Source: CAVVNC01 sp963750015
Lineage (GTDB): Bacteria > Desulfobacterota > Syntrophorhabdia > Syntrophorhabdales > WCHB1-27
Assembly: GCA_963750015.1 (NCBI GenBank)
Contig: CAVVPU010000257.1
Location: forward strand, 14,665 to 78,664
Direction of reading: 5' to 3'
DNA length: 64,000 bases
The translations under genes and the position numbers were made by a program. Shown piece after piece: positions 54,801 through 63,782 of the stretch; position 1 is the stretch's first letter; each line of letters opens with the position of its first letter. The notes under the pieces are model-generated. The model saw only the letters and a list, made by a program, of their open reading frames with translations, did not search any database and was not told the DNA's origin.

Positions 54801-55460
54801 TCGGGACTCGTTGAAACCTACCCCATCTCGGAGAAGCAAAGGTTGATCGAAAAGAGGCAGTCGGAGATATCCCTCGAATCGAAGTTCCCGGCGATCTATG
54901 CCGAGCTTATCCGTCTTTCCGAAATTCTCGTCTATCAGAAACGCCTGAACCACCAGGAAATCGAGTTTACCTTCGAGAAGCCGGATGCCGGCGGGCTTTA
55001 CATACTTCAGACTCGGGATATGGTCCAGACTGAGTCTCGAAAGGTCAAGACTTTCAAGGCGACGGCGCTACTCGATCAGTCGATGGTGGGAACAGGCATA
55101 GGCGTGAGCGGTGGCGCCCTTTGCGGCAGAAGCGTCTTTTCGGAGGAAGATATCAGACGGTTTCGCGCCGACGATCCCCTTACCCCTCTTATCCTCATAA
55201 GGCCGGATACGGTGCCTGACGACGTGGGCATACTCCTTCAGGTGGACGGCCTCCTTACGGCTCGCGGCGGCAGCACGTCTCATGCGGCGGTGACCATCCC
55301 TCAGCTCAACAAGGTGGGAGTGGTGGGCTTCAGTCGGCTAAAGGTCTATGAAAGGGAAGGCTACAGTTCCGTAGAAGGCAAGACCATAAAATCGGGCGAT
55401 TTCATAGCGATCGATGGCTGGAGCGGCAATATCTATATTGGCAAGCACGAAGTTGACTGA
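51801..55460 (+). CDS. Large PPDK/PEP-synthase-like protein ending at the phosphohistidine domain
   Basis: The first ~710 residues are alpha-helical and unfamiliar. From about residue 730, a PPDK_N-type ATP-grasp domain begins (ILIGNKGYFLKQLYQMGFSIPPGF, LLSVRSGATVSLPGMMHSFLNVG, SGSGVVFTRNPKG). The phosphohistidine domain follows with PDDVGILLQVDGLLTARGGSTSHAAV, containing the catalytic His. The protein then ends within about 55 residues: the C-terminal PEP/pyruvate barrel of true PPDK is absent. It may therefore transfer phosphate to another acceptor. ATG 51801 is the first plausible start in this frame, though the real N-terminus may be the ORF at 51170. Its 3' end faces the GAPDH gene. Confidence 0.75.
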   Translation: MEKYLPLLLDRAFRGTYLFWLAQSDPSLWFDNDGSTPDAASSYHKLIEPLGHQNLRTLVDRLDLLSAEIASGDTSRMAEYLEMPDYSQIVNGYLLIADELERSPDYAGREHLIKLDFLFNAINTPALSDIHGSAFIEINRCLSMVFSEENSESHDDFLKKVFALLKRGGSRYAYRSTIIACITTIAREVFKQNNHPLVETFVTELIDFGFELPNLQGSTAEWQIMVNPAHIENIRSWLTIIGMKPRWTKRLLSALIANLKIGGVFVRDTDLLQKDISGLLNSDIGPAYNLVKQLLRIFPIYFNEIGAEGELREISTRIDELCFRNDALVHFVRKQSHVESNSRLVTFMEDIFKYWYSRSKTALLRHLPEEVYRDIPVKGEYFDGLHKIFKDIFPKVGEQPQAFLEWDGSKISREINAIKGVSERDRERGALALRFYQLLYKKYNPQHLDLLKDLEKTYLFDPAQIRSLNRSLKTGNHRRALEHILSFLSILKEKILSTEKTVYSENIYHKRHIAAGIPSMYGTYREEKFEAVGLSLRLESLATMLSERLMNSVNLKFITRSTVTTIHDCLWLYVKALDLEGLATEGLVTRIKYITAALKVKQFSVDQYLDIFRFISKGIQDIIRDYYLDVHGTNLPLIISQVLHGQAGNKVGSPPLQDEETVYQLSENFLRSMVSSAFGLQVLDIFVNRIIGTLSAELEKFKDNKRILNMVMAYEPELTVTPIYRSDKKIDNQILIGNKGYFLKQLYQMGFSIPPGFILTTEIFRSYTAVLSYKYIFKDISIRIVKEIRKLEKLTGRTFGDPKNPLLLSVRSGATVSLPGMMHSFLNVGINEAIAEGLAQREGFGWAAWDSYRRFLQVWGMFHGLDRDFFDGIMDTYKANYRVNRKIQFNADQMRHIALSYKKAMEDRGIEVVHSPEVQLREAILRVFASWDSEQARIYRRQMHLSDEWGTAVIVQTMVFGNLNDQSGSGVVFTRNPKGLSPEVTLYGDFIFGVQGDDIVSGLVETYPISEKQRLIEKRQSEISLESKFPAIYAELIRLSEILVYQKRLNHQEIEFTFEKPDAGGLYILQTRDMVQTESRKVKTFKATALLDQSMVGTGIGVSGGALCGRSVFSEEDIRRFRADDPLTPLILIRPDTVPDDVGILLQVDGLLTARGGSTSHAAVTIPQLNKVGVVGFSRLKVYEREGYSSVEGKTIKSGDFIAIDGWSGNIYIGKHEVD

Positions 55461-55474
55461 TAAAGGAGTTTTTT

Positions 55475-55514
55475 CATAGGTCCTATAGGTCTTATTCGAC
55501 CTATAGGACCTATG
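55475..55514. terminator. Perfect 17-bp inverted repeat between convergent genes
   Basis: CATAGGTCCTATAGGTC and its exact complement flank a 6-base loop, TTATTC. The hairpin starts about 15 bases after the PPDK-like stop and is preceded by TTTTTT. Within each arm, TAGGTC occurs twice. It is the likely end of the plus-strand transcript and could serve both directions, though a T run on the plus-strand 3' side is missing. Confidence 0.6.
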
Positions 55515-55532
55515 AACGCCTTCAAGCAAAAG

Positions 55533-55550
55533 CCCAGGGGTTGCCCCGGG
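55533..55550 (-). terminator. Rho-independent terminator for the GAPDH gene
   Basis: On the minus strand the sequence reads CCCGGGG-CAA-CCCCTGGG followed by CTTTTG. The stem has about seven pairs with one G-T pair and lies just after the end of the GAPDH gene. Confidence 0.6.
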
Positions 55551-55560
55551 TTTCGTAAGT

Positions 55561-56835
55561 CTATTTCAACTGCTTATGGGCGTAGACCGTCAGGTCCCCC
55601 ATCCTGTTTGTATAGCTCCCATATTCATTGTCGTACCAGCCGAAAATCTTGGCGTGAACGACGGGCACCATCATCCGTTTCGCGGGGACCGACTGGAGGA
55701 CCGCATCGGCGAGCCCTGGGATTCGCGAAAGATCGACGTCGATGAAAGCCGTTCTCGTGTGGTTGAACTGCCCTTCGATGACGACCGCTGCATCCAGCCC
55801 GATCAAGTCGGTCGATACGTTCTGCTCCTCAGAATAGAGAAGAAGATGTTCGGGATCCTTCTCTGCCTTTGTCTTGTATATGCCGTTAATCACCTTCGTG
55901 TTGATGGGCATCGCCCCATTGCCGTTCGAGACGGCCTGGAAGGTGACGTTGAGGACGATGAGCGACTCCGTATTGGTGGGCACCCTGATGGAATCGGCCA
56001 TGAAACCGATATTCTTTACCTGGGGTATAACCTGCGCGAGGGCGTCGGCAGCATTGGTGGACGTGAGAATGATATTGTTCAGAATGCTTCTATTCTTCCG
56101 CAGATCCTTCTCTCCTGCTTTGGGGACAGAATCGAGCACTGACTGGGAGTTGGTCACCGCATGTACGGTGGACATTGAGGCGGTAAGTATCGTATTCGTT
56201 TCCTCGTTCTCTAAAAGGGGCTTTACCATGTGGGCAAGGGCAGTCGTCGTACAGGAAGCAGCCGAAACCAACCTGTGTTTCTTTACATCGAAAACCGGAT
56301 GATTAATACCGTAGATGACGGTAACAGCGTCATCGGGCATCGAAAGGGCCTTGTTCTTTATCTTGAATGCAGAGGAATTGATTACTACTTTTGCCCCGCC
56401 TGCCAAATGCCCCTGAATAGAGCCTTTTGCATCTTCCGCCGGCACCGTGGGGTCTTTGAACTTGCCGGTACATTCGGCAACAACGTCGACGCCGTAATCA
56501 CGCCACGGAATACCGCTGGGGTTTCTGGACTCGCGCAGTATTGTGACAGGAATGCCGTCAATGAGGAGTTTGCCTTTCTTCTCATCCACCACTTCGATGA
56601 CTCGTTCCGCCTTGACGCCGTGCAAGAACCTGTGCAAAAGTCCGTAGGTAGCGTCCTTTTCGATAAGTTGAGCTATGGCATGCAAACCGGTCCCCACTTC
56701 ACGTCCCTGGTTCACGATGATCTCTTTAAAATACCTGCGGCCGATGTGATGCCATAGTGTCAGTTTTCCTATCCTTCCAAGGCTATTGATCCCGAGCACC
56801 GCGGGCCTTTCTTCAAAGACTTCTATCTTTGCCAT
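55561..56835 (-). CDS. gap: Divergent glyceraldehyde-3-phosphate dehydrogenase
   Basis: The NAD-binding start is GINSLGRIGKLTL, and the active-site cysteine lies in SAASCTTTALAHM, where the family usually has SNASCTTNCLAP. HAVTNSQSVLD supplies the catalytic His, and WYDNEYGSYTNRMGDL near the end is standard. At 424 residues it is some 90 longer than typical, with an N-terminal insertion around residues 30-70 (EIIVNQGREVGTGLHAIAQL). It should act in glycolysis or gluconeogenesis, but cofactor or substrate preference may differ. A strong ribosome binding site, AGAGGGGG, precedes the ATG. Confidence 0.85.
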   Translation of the reverse strand: MAKIEVFEERPAVLGINSLGRIGKLTLWHHIGRRYFKEIIVNQGREVGTGLHAIAQLIEKDATYGLLHRFLHGVKAERVIEVVDEKKGKLLIDGIPVTILRESRNPSGIPWRDYGVDVVAECTGKFKDPTVPAEDAKGSIQGHLAGGAKVVINSSAFKIKNKALSMPDDAVTVIYGINHPVFDVKKHRLVSAASCTTTALAHMVKPLLENEETNTILTASMSTVHAVTNSQSVLDSVPKAGEKDLRKNRSILNNIILTSTNAADALAQVIPQVKNIGFMADSIRVPTNTESLIVLNVTFQAVSNGNGAMPINTKVINGIYKTKAEKDPEHLLLYSEEQNVSTDLIGLDAAVVIEGQFNHTRTAFIDVDLSRIPGLADAVLQSVPAKRMMVPVVHAKIFGWYDNEYGSYTNRMGDLTVYAHKQLK

Positions 56836-56879
56836 GTGGTCCCCCTCTTTTGAATATTCGCACTACTTCATAACTAAAA

Positions 56880-56907
56880 TGTATACAATATCCTGCCCGA
56901 TTGTCAA
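56880..56907 (-). promoter_or_regulatory. Sigma-70-type promoter of the GAPDH gene
   Basis: On the minus strand, TTGACA (56902-56907) and TATACA (56880-56885) are separated by 16 bases, about 45 bases before the start codon. The -10 region overlaps a short TGTATACA palindrome, which could be an operator. Confidence 0.65.
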
Positions 56908-57050
56908 CGATTCTTGCATCTTTTGGTAGGTCATTCTAAGGCATCAAACAATGCACCCTCCCCTGGATGGCTTGACATCGCTCCAGGGCGACCCTTAACG
57001 TTCGACCGTGGGGGAATGCATAAGGAGATGCATCATGCCGGAGCTGGCAG

Positions 57051-57138
57051 TCTCCTTTTGAGGAAACTCATTGTAAATCAAGCACCTTTTGGTTAGACTA
57101 AGGCCATGTTCGTGACAGACGGCAAATCGAATTACGAG
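57051..57138 (+). repeat. Dispersed ~85 bp direct repeat, left copy
   Basis: This stretch aligns with 63783-63868 at roughly 80 percent identity by eye, including an unbroken identical core CCTTTTGGTTAGACTAAGGC minus the last variable base. It ends with a short frame, MFVTDGKSNYE, similar to MFVTDGGSNYD in the other copy. The two copies have the same orientation and flank the efflux operon. Confidence 0.75.
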
Positions 57139-57343
57139 AGTTTCTCTGTTCCCTCCTTAAGTGGTCCCGCCCGCTGACATATTCCTCGTCGTTCCCTGGA
57201 ACGCCACCCCCTGCCGGTCCCCGATTCCTTTTTTGTCGTAGATAGTTTCCACAACGAAGGCACGATCCATCGGCGTGCGGACGATTCTGCAAAAATCGAG
57301 CAGGACCGAGGAACTGGTTCTCTATATCAGATGCGTCCTCGAA

Positions 57344-58765
57344 TCATGATCGAGCCTCTGTCGATGTGCCCCCGTTTTGCAGCGGCTGACCTGGTGCCTC
57401 TTCGCCGAGGATGCCCATGGACCAGACCAGAGTGACCCGCGCGACGAGATAATCTCTCCGGGCGCTCGCCAGACCGAGCCTTGCCTGACTCAGATTCAGC
57501 TCTGCATCCTCCACATCGAGGTGTGTCTTTACGCCATATTCGTAACCCTTCTCCGCCATGGAGAGCAGACGTTCGGCCTGCGATACGGTACCGGATAGGC
57601 CTTGGACGATGCCGGCCGATTCCACCACCTTGTTAAGAGAGGTCCGTATCTGGAGCGCAATAGCGTCGAGGGTCTTTGCTTCCTCGATCTTGAGATTGCT
57701 TACATCGCTCTTTGCCTGGTCTACCTTGCCCTTGGTGCGAAAGCCGTCGAAGAAGGGGAAACTGACCGTGAGGCCGAGCGACCAAGTCTTGCCCTCGTAC
57801 TCGGTCGATCCCAAAGTCAGTTCTTTGTACCCTCCGGAAGCCTTGAAATCGAGGCGAGGTTTGTTTTCCGCCTGGTAGACCTTGACCAGCTCTTTCGAAG
57901 CACCCACCCGGTTTCTCAGATCGGCCAGCTCCGGTCTTCTCTTGAAGGCAAGCTGAAGCGTTTCATCATATTCGGGTATGGCCTCCATCGATGTCTCGAG
58001 GTGTCCTGACACATCTACTTCTTCAGGGATGCCGAGGAGGAACCTGAGCTGCTCCCTGGAAGTTTTCACGAGGTTCTCCGTCCTTATCGCATCGGGCCGG
58101 GCATTATCGACTGCCACCTGTGCGGCGAGAACGTCATATTCCGTCGCGACACCCATAGTGAACCTGCGGCGGGCCTCGTCAGCATGCGCTTCTTTCTGAC
58201 GCAGGTTCTGAAGGGCAATGGCGTGTGATTCGCTTGCCAGAAGTGCGTCATAGAAAGCTGCCGAGACATCGCGCAAGGCTGCCTGGCGGGAAATGCGAAG
58301 CTCGTCACCAGCCGAGGCCAAGCCGAATTTTGCCGCCCTGATTGCGGCCCCAACCTGCCCCCACGTGAAAAGGGGCTGAGTGAGGCTAGTCAAAAAGTAT
58401 TCACTATCTATATTCGGGGGCGTCGTGATGGGCCCGATTATTACGGGTCCGACGGTGAAGGGTCCAACGCTTTGAGCCGAGGCCTGGGCCTGGTCCCATG
58501 AACGGCTTCCGGTTGCGATGGCCGTGAGCTGGGGAAGGGCGTCGGCCCTCTTCTCCACATATATCCCCATCACCTTGCGGCGGTATTCTTCAGCCTTTTG
58601 TATGTCCTTGTTGTTTTCGAGGGTAATCTGCAAGGCTTCTTCGAGGGTGATTATCCTCGTCTGGCCTGCGCAGAGCCCTTGTGAGGCGACGAGCATGATC
58701 AAAAGGGAAGCAGCAAGCCCTCCGATGAGACTCCGGCCGCCCCCGAACGATTGGTATCGCTTCAT
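57344..58765 (-). CDS. TolC-family outer membrane efflux protein
   Basis: A signal peptide (about residues 1-33, ending LVASQGLCAGQ) precedes two OEP repeats. Typical elements are ITLEEALQITLENNKDIQ, FYDALLASESHAIALQNL, AAQVAVDNARPDAIRTENL and the later GYEYGVKTHLDVEDAELNLSQARL. The protein should form the outer membrane channel of a tripartite pump with the adjacent RND and membrane fusion genes. It is the only gene of the operon without a visible lesion. Its start overlaps the end of the RND gene. Confidence 0.87.
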   Translation of the reverse strand: MKRYQSFGGGRSLIGGLAASLLIMLVASQGLCAGQTRIITLEEALQITLENNKDIQKAEEYRRKVMGIYVEKRADALPQLTAIATGSRSWDQAQASAQSVGPFTVGPVIIGPITTPPNIDSEYFLTSLTQPLFTWGQVGAAIRAAKFGLASAGDELRISRQAALRDVSAAFYDALLASESHAIALQNLRQKEAHADEARRRFTMGVATEYDVLAAQVAVDNARPDAIRTENLVKTSREQLRFLLGIPEEVDVSGHLETSMEAIPEYDETLQLAFKRRPELADLRNRVGASKELVKVYQAENKPRLDFKASGGYKELTLGSTEYEGKTWSLGLTVSFPFFDGFRTKGKVDQAKSDVSNLKIEEAKTLDAIALQIRTSLNKVVESAGIVQGLSGTVSQAERLLSMAEKGYEYGVKTHLDVEDAELNLSQARLGLASARRDYLVARVTLVWSMGILGEEAPGQPLQNGGTSTEARS

Positions 58766-61700
58766 CAGTCGATAACCTCCCCTTTTCTTTTGTCGCCCTT
58801 CCTCCGGTGAAGCCGGATGCCGGCATCGTCGAGGAGCGCGTAAACAACAGGCACCACAACCAGCGTGAGCGCCGTGGAAGTGATGAGACCACCGATAACG
58901 GCCCGTGCCATGGGTGCCCTCATCTCCGCGCCCGCGCCTATGGCCAGAGCGGTCGGCAGCATACCGAAGATCATTGCCAGTGTTGTCATCATGATCGGTC
59001 TGAACCTGGTGCCACCCGCAGTGATAAGGGCCTGTCTTCGCTCGATGCCCTGGGACCGGAGGGTCTTCGCATTGTCGACGAGCAGGATTGCATTCTTGGT
59101 CACGAGGCCCATGAGCATAATGAGCCCTATGAGGGACATCATGCTGATCTTATCGTGGGTAAGATAGAGCATGGCTGCCATGCCGATCAGGGAGAGGGGC
59201 AGGGAAAGCATGATAGAGAGAGGGTCGATGAAGGACTCGAACTGGGCGGCGAGGATGAGATAGACGAGGATGATGGCGAGGATGAGGGCCTGGCCCAGGT
59301 AGCCGAAAGACTCAGCCATGTCCTCTGCCTCCCCCGAAAAGACGATCCGGTATTCGGGAGGCATGTGGAGCTTCTTCGCCGCTTCTTTGACCTTCTGGAC
59401 TGCCGTGCCGAGGGCCAGTCCCTGCAAGGTTGCCGGAGACCACGACCTCACGCGTGAGATCTGTCCGGTCGACCTGGGACGGCGTGTCCGCCCTCTCGTA
59501 CGTGACGAGCCCTCCGATCGGCAGCAACGCGACTGGACCTCCCTGCTGGGGCACGCTCAGGCGAATCTGCTCCACTTGGGCCGGGTCCTGCCTCAATTCT
59601 TCGGGCAGCCTCACCCGCACGTCGACCGCATCGCCGTCCTCATCCTCATAGGTGGTTACCGCCTGACCGCCCACAAGGGCCCCCACCGTGCGTACGATGT
59701 TGCTTGTCATCGCGCCACTGTTCACGGTCTTCTCACGGTCCACTTTGAGCCTGAACTCGGGCGTATCCTGCTCACGAGAGACCTCTATGTCTACGATTCC
59801 CGGTATACGATACATCTCCTCTTTCAGCAGTGCCCCGTATCACTTGAGCTCGTTGAGATCCTCCCCCCGTATGCTCACCGTGAGGGGCTTCTGCGGGTCC
59901 AGGCTGCCCGGGTCCTGGAAATTGGGTATAATGCCCGAGATCCGGGGCGAGCTCCCCCTGACGTCTGCCTGGATCTGCTCCTGGGACCGTTTTCGCTTGC
60001 CCCGGTCGACGAGCTTTACGTAGACAACGGCATTCCTCACCGTATCAGTGTCCTTCGCCGCAATGGTCGAATAGGCGCGCTCCACCTCCGGCACTCCTTT
60101 GAGCACCCCGAGCACTGCATTCATTCTATCCTTCGTTTCGCTGATGGAAGCCTCGGGTGCGGTTTTGAAGCTGATCTGAAACTCACCCTGATCAAAATTG
60201 GGGAAGAAGACCGACTCCAACCGTCCAAAGATCGCCAGACCGCCGAAAAAGGCCACGAGGGTCGCGGCGACCACTATTTTTCTGTGGTCCAAGGACCACG
60301 CGACCACCTTTCGATAGCCGTCCGCCGTGGCATCGAACCAGCCGTTGAACATGTCGAGCCTGCGGGCGAGGAAGCTCCGGCGTCCTTTGCGTTCTATGTC
60401 GGGATCGTACCACCTCGATGAAAGCATCGGATCGAGCGTGAAGGAGACGAAAAGGGAGACGAGCACCGCAAACGCCACGGTTATGCCGAATTGAAAGAAG
60501 AAGCGGCCGACGATCCCCCTCATGAACGCCACGGGGACGAAGACTGCAATGATGGAAAAGGTGGTTGCCATGACGGCGAGGCCGATCTCGCTCGTCGCGT
60601 TCCGAGCCGCCGTGAAATGGTCTTCCCCGCGCTCCAGGTGGCGCACGATGTTCTCACGAACCACGATGGCGTCGTCGATGAGGAGGCCTATGGCGAGGGA
60701 GAGGGCCATGAGGGTCATGACATTGATCGTCATGTTGAGGAAGTACATGACCATGAATGAGGATATGACCGAGATGGGGAGAGTGAGGCCTGTGATAACC
60801 GTCGAGCGCCATGAATTAAGGAAGCAGAAGACGATGAGGATCGTAAGAAGGCCGCCGAGCACGAGGGTCTCCTCCACGTCTTTCACAGAGTCCCTGATGA
60901 AAATGGAACCGTCCCGCACTATGTCGATGACGACATCGGGTGGCAACTCTGACCGGAGCCGGGCGATCTCCTTCTTTACGATGTCTACGGTCTCCACGGT
61001 GTTCGCTCCTGACTGTTTCATGATGTCGAGGCCGATGGCAGGCACTCCGTTCACCACGGCAAGGGAGCGCTGCTCCTCGATGCCGTCCCTGATCTCTGCA
61101 ACCTCTCCCAGCCGGACCGGGCGGCCTCCGCGCTGGCCGACGGTCATGTCTCTGAACTGATCGACGAGGGTCGGCTTGCCGGAAACGCGCAGGGTAAACT
61201 CGGAGCCCTTGTGATCAAGCCGGCCGAGTGGGGTGTTGACGTTCTCCGACTGGAGGCCTGCAATCACCTCATCGACTCCCATGTTGAGCGCCTCGAGCCT
61301 TAAGGGGTCTATATTGACATTGACCTCGCGCTTGGAAAGACCTACGAGATTCACCTTGCCCACGCCCTGGATATTCTCAAAGCGCCTCCTTATCCGTTTG
61401 TCTACGATACTGCTCAGGTCTTTTGCCGAGACGGTGGGAGAGCGAACCGCAAGAGAGACAATGGGCATACTGGAAAGATCGAGCTTCTGTATGATGGGCT
61501 CGTCGATGTCTTTGGGCAGGTCACCCCGGATGGCGCTTATTTTCGAGCGCGCTTCCTGGGCCGCGTCGTTCACTTTGACCTCCAACTGAAATTCCACAAA
61601 AACGGACGAGACGCCTTCATAAGAGTGTGAGCTCACGTGTTTGACGCCGGCGATCGGGTTGACCGCGTCCTCGATCTTCTTCGTCACCTCCCGCTCGACT

Positions 61701-61873
61701 GATTCGGGCGATGCGCCGGGGTATTTGGTGACGACGGAAATGTAAGGTATGTCGACATTCGGATATTGGTCGATGGCAAGCTGCCTGAACGAAAAGAGAC
61801 CGAGTGTCACGAGGGCGAGCATTAAGACGCCTGCAAAGACCGGCCTCTTTATGGAGAGGTCTGAGAGTACCAT
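58765..61873 (-). pseudogene. RND (AcrB/HAE1-like) transporter broken by a stop and a frameshift
   Basis: The N-terminus MVLSDLSIKRPVFAGVLML and LAIDQYPNVDIPYISV are typical of HAE1 pumps, and the proton-relay motifs survive: GLLIDDAIVVREN in TM4 and GLVTKNAILLVDNAK in TM10. An in-frame TGA at 59840-59842 follows EDLNELK and precedes YGALLKEEMYRIPG in the same frame. Near 59429 the frame shifts by one base between VVVSGNL and QGLALGTAVQKV. Without these the protein would be about 1035 residues, as expected. It lies between the fusion protein and tolC genes. Confidence 0.85.
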
Positions 61874-61879
61874 AGAACC

Positions 61880-63038
61880 CTACCTCCCCGCGCCCTGTAC
61901 TACGGTTACGCGATCTCCATCTTTCAGGTTGAATCCGCCTCGTACGACCACAACATCGCCTGAGACCACTCCGGAGCTGGCCTCCACAAAATCTATGGAG
62001 ACCGCCCCGGTGGCCACGGTCTTGCGTTCGACCTTATCGCCGTGAACGAGAAAAACATCCGCTTTCTTGGCGGCGAGGTCCCATGCGAGAAGGCCTGCCC
62101 TGGGCACCTGAAGCACCCCGGTCCTTTTCCCCGTTATGATCCGGCCCTTCACAAAGAGCCCCGTCTTCGAGCTCTCCCGACTCGTTTAGCACCTCGGCGA
62201 CGATTTTCACCGACCGGTCTATCTCGCTTACCACCGGATTGATAAAGGTCACCCGGCCGGTGAAGGTCCTGCCCGGCAAAGCGTCTGTCGTAAAGACGAG
62301 GGGCTGTCCTATCTTGACCCCTCCCATTTCTTTCGAAGGCACGGTGACTGTAAGGTCGAGAAGCCGATTATCGACGATATGGAAGAGGACCTTAGTCCCG
62401 CCAACGTCTCCCACAAGGTCACCCACGTTAACGTTTCTCAAGGAGACGACGCCGTTCATCGGTGAGCGGATGAGCGCCTTCAAAACGTGAGTCTGCATCT
62501 GGCTGGAATCACATTCGGATGCAGCAAGCTGGGCATGGGCAGCAGACAAACGGGCAGCGGCGGCATCCTTCTCCGTGGTCTCATCATCGAGGGCCTGTTG
62601 AGTTGCGAGTCCGGCCTCTTTCAGCTTGGTGAGCCTATCGCATTCACGATCGGCCCGGTTCCGCGCCACCTCAGCTTGTTTGAGGGCCGCTCTGGAAGCC
62701 TCGACCGCTGCCTCCAGTTTCTGAAGCGAGAGTTCTATCTCCCTCGCGTCGAGCTCTACCAGCGGCGTGCCTTTACGAACCGGCTCCCATTCGGTCACGT
62801 AAACCTGCTTGACGACTCCTGCAAACTCGGGCCTCACGTCCACCTGGAACTTGGCCGACAAAGAGCCGACTGTATCTATACCGTCTACCGTCTCGCCCGT
62901 CGCAACCCGGGCCACCTCGACGGCAACCGCCGGCTTGCCGGTTCCCTTAGAAGGGTCAGGGCCGTCATGACGGCACCCCAGGACCAGCACAGCAAAAGCC
63001 ATAAGCAGCGAAATCGATGCAAAGACTCTTCTTACCAT
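61880..63038 (-). pseudogene. RND membrane fusion lipoprotein with a frameshift near its C-terminus
   Basis: ATG 63038, behind GGGGGAG, opens a lipoprotein signal with lipobox LVLGC. The biotinyl-lipoyl motif (VRPEFAGVVKQVYVTEWEPVRKGTPLVEL), a helical hairpin and LIRSPMNGVVSLRNVNVGD follow, as in AcrA/MexA proteins. At a run of four G (62159-62162 on the plus strand) the frame moves: one G fewer joins GELEDG to LFVKGRIITGKRTGVLQV and restores the ending DGDRVTVVQGAGR at 61880. It may be a sequencing error in a homopolymer or decay. Confidence 0.82.
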
Positions 63039-63049
63039 CTCTCCCCCTT

Positions 63050-63660
63050 TCAAGACGCAGCCTTTATGCCGTCAAGAACTATATTCAGCACGCGGCTGAG
63101 GCCATCGACGGTGCATACCACTTCATCGTGGCTGAGGCCGGCCTCTGTTGCAACACACAAGGGTCCGACGACCGCCCAGGTAGCCTCGGTCGAATCGATT
63201 TGTGCAAATTCCCGCCGCTTCATGCCCTCCTCGATCAGTCCATAAACGGTCTCCCAGAATCTCACGTGATAGGCATTGAAATCGATGAACGGCGCCCCCT
63301 GGGGCGGTCCATAGTACAGAGAGTACATGATCCTCACCGCCTCGATGTGCTCCAGGAAGAGGGCGAGAGTTGTGCAGAAAAGGTGGTGGAGCCTCTCTCT
63401 GGCGCTCCCTCAGCATTCCGTGATTCTTCCAGAACCGCCTCGAACTTTCGAAAGGGCTCACGCATCAGTTCAAAGAAGATCCCCTCTTTGCTGCCGAAAT
63501 AGTAGTAGAGAACGGGCTTGCTCACACCCACTGCCGCCACGATCTCGCGCACGGTGGTCGCGGTGTATCCTTTGCGGTTGAACAAAGCGGCCGCACTTTT
63601 CAGCACAAGCTCTTTTACCCGAGCGTCTGACGAACGACCTTCCTTCCCTTGCCGGCCCAT
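63050..63660 (-). pseudogene. TetR-family regulator with a frameshift
   Basis: ATG 63660 lies behind GGAGG. The helix-turn-helix is clear: LFNRKGYTATTVREIVAAVGVSKPVLYYYFGSKEGIF. After NAEGAPER the frame is lost within a short AG repeat (63393-63400 on the plus strand). Removing two bases gives LHHLFCTTLALFLEHIEAV and joins the C-terminal ligand-binding half MYSLYYGPPQGAPFIDF to KAAS. The gene precedes the fusion protein with an ATGA overlap and would have repressed the pump operon. Confidence 0.82.
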
Positions 63661-63702
63661 GGGTTTCACCTCCGGGGAAAAGGCTGATTCTTCAGCAGGT
63701 AT

Positions 63703-63722
63703 TTTACCTACCGGTAAGTAAA
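63703..63722. promoter_or_regulatory. Putative TetR-type operator
   Basis: TTTACCTACCGGTAAGTAAA is palindromic at 18 of 20 positions around CCGG, matching the TTAC-TACCGGTA-GTAA form bound by many efflux TetR repressors. It lies about 43 bases before the tetR start and overlaps the predicted -10 box. Confidence 0.72.
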
Positions 63723-63748
63723 TAACATTGCCCGGATCGGTGAGTCAA
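63719..63748 (-). promoter_or_regulatory. Predicted promoter of the tetR-mfp-rnd-tolC operon
   Basis: On the minus strand, TTGACT (63743-63748) and TATTTA (63719-63724) are 18 bases apart. The -10 box shares bases with the operator palindrome, so repressor binding would block transcription. Confidence 0.5.
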
Positions 63749-63782
63749 GAAATATGTCCATTACTCTGCCTCTGCGAAAAAG

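Larger units (their letters stand above)
56836..57343. other. Intergenic region between GAPDH and tolC-like genes
   Basis: These 508 bases hold the GAPDH promoter at the left. At 57022-57059 there is an AAGGAGA...TCTCCTT inverted repeat followed by TTTTG, and one copy of the dispersed ~85 bp repeat at 57051-57138. I see no supported gene; short open frames on either strand lack ribosome binding sites. Confidence 0.6.

Noticed and set aside
57085..57110. GTTAGAC in the dispersed repeat as an integron attC core
   Set aside because: The complementary RYYYAAC half-site at a suitable distance is missing, and there is no integrase in the window.
59840..59842. TGA in the RND gene as a selenocysteine codon
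   Set aside because: RND pumps have no cysteine or selenocysteine at this site, no SECIS-like hairpin is evident, and a second lesion follows in the same gene. A nonsense change is simpler.
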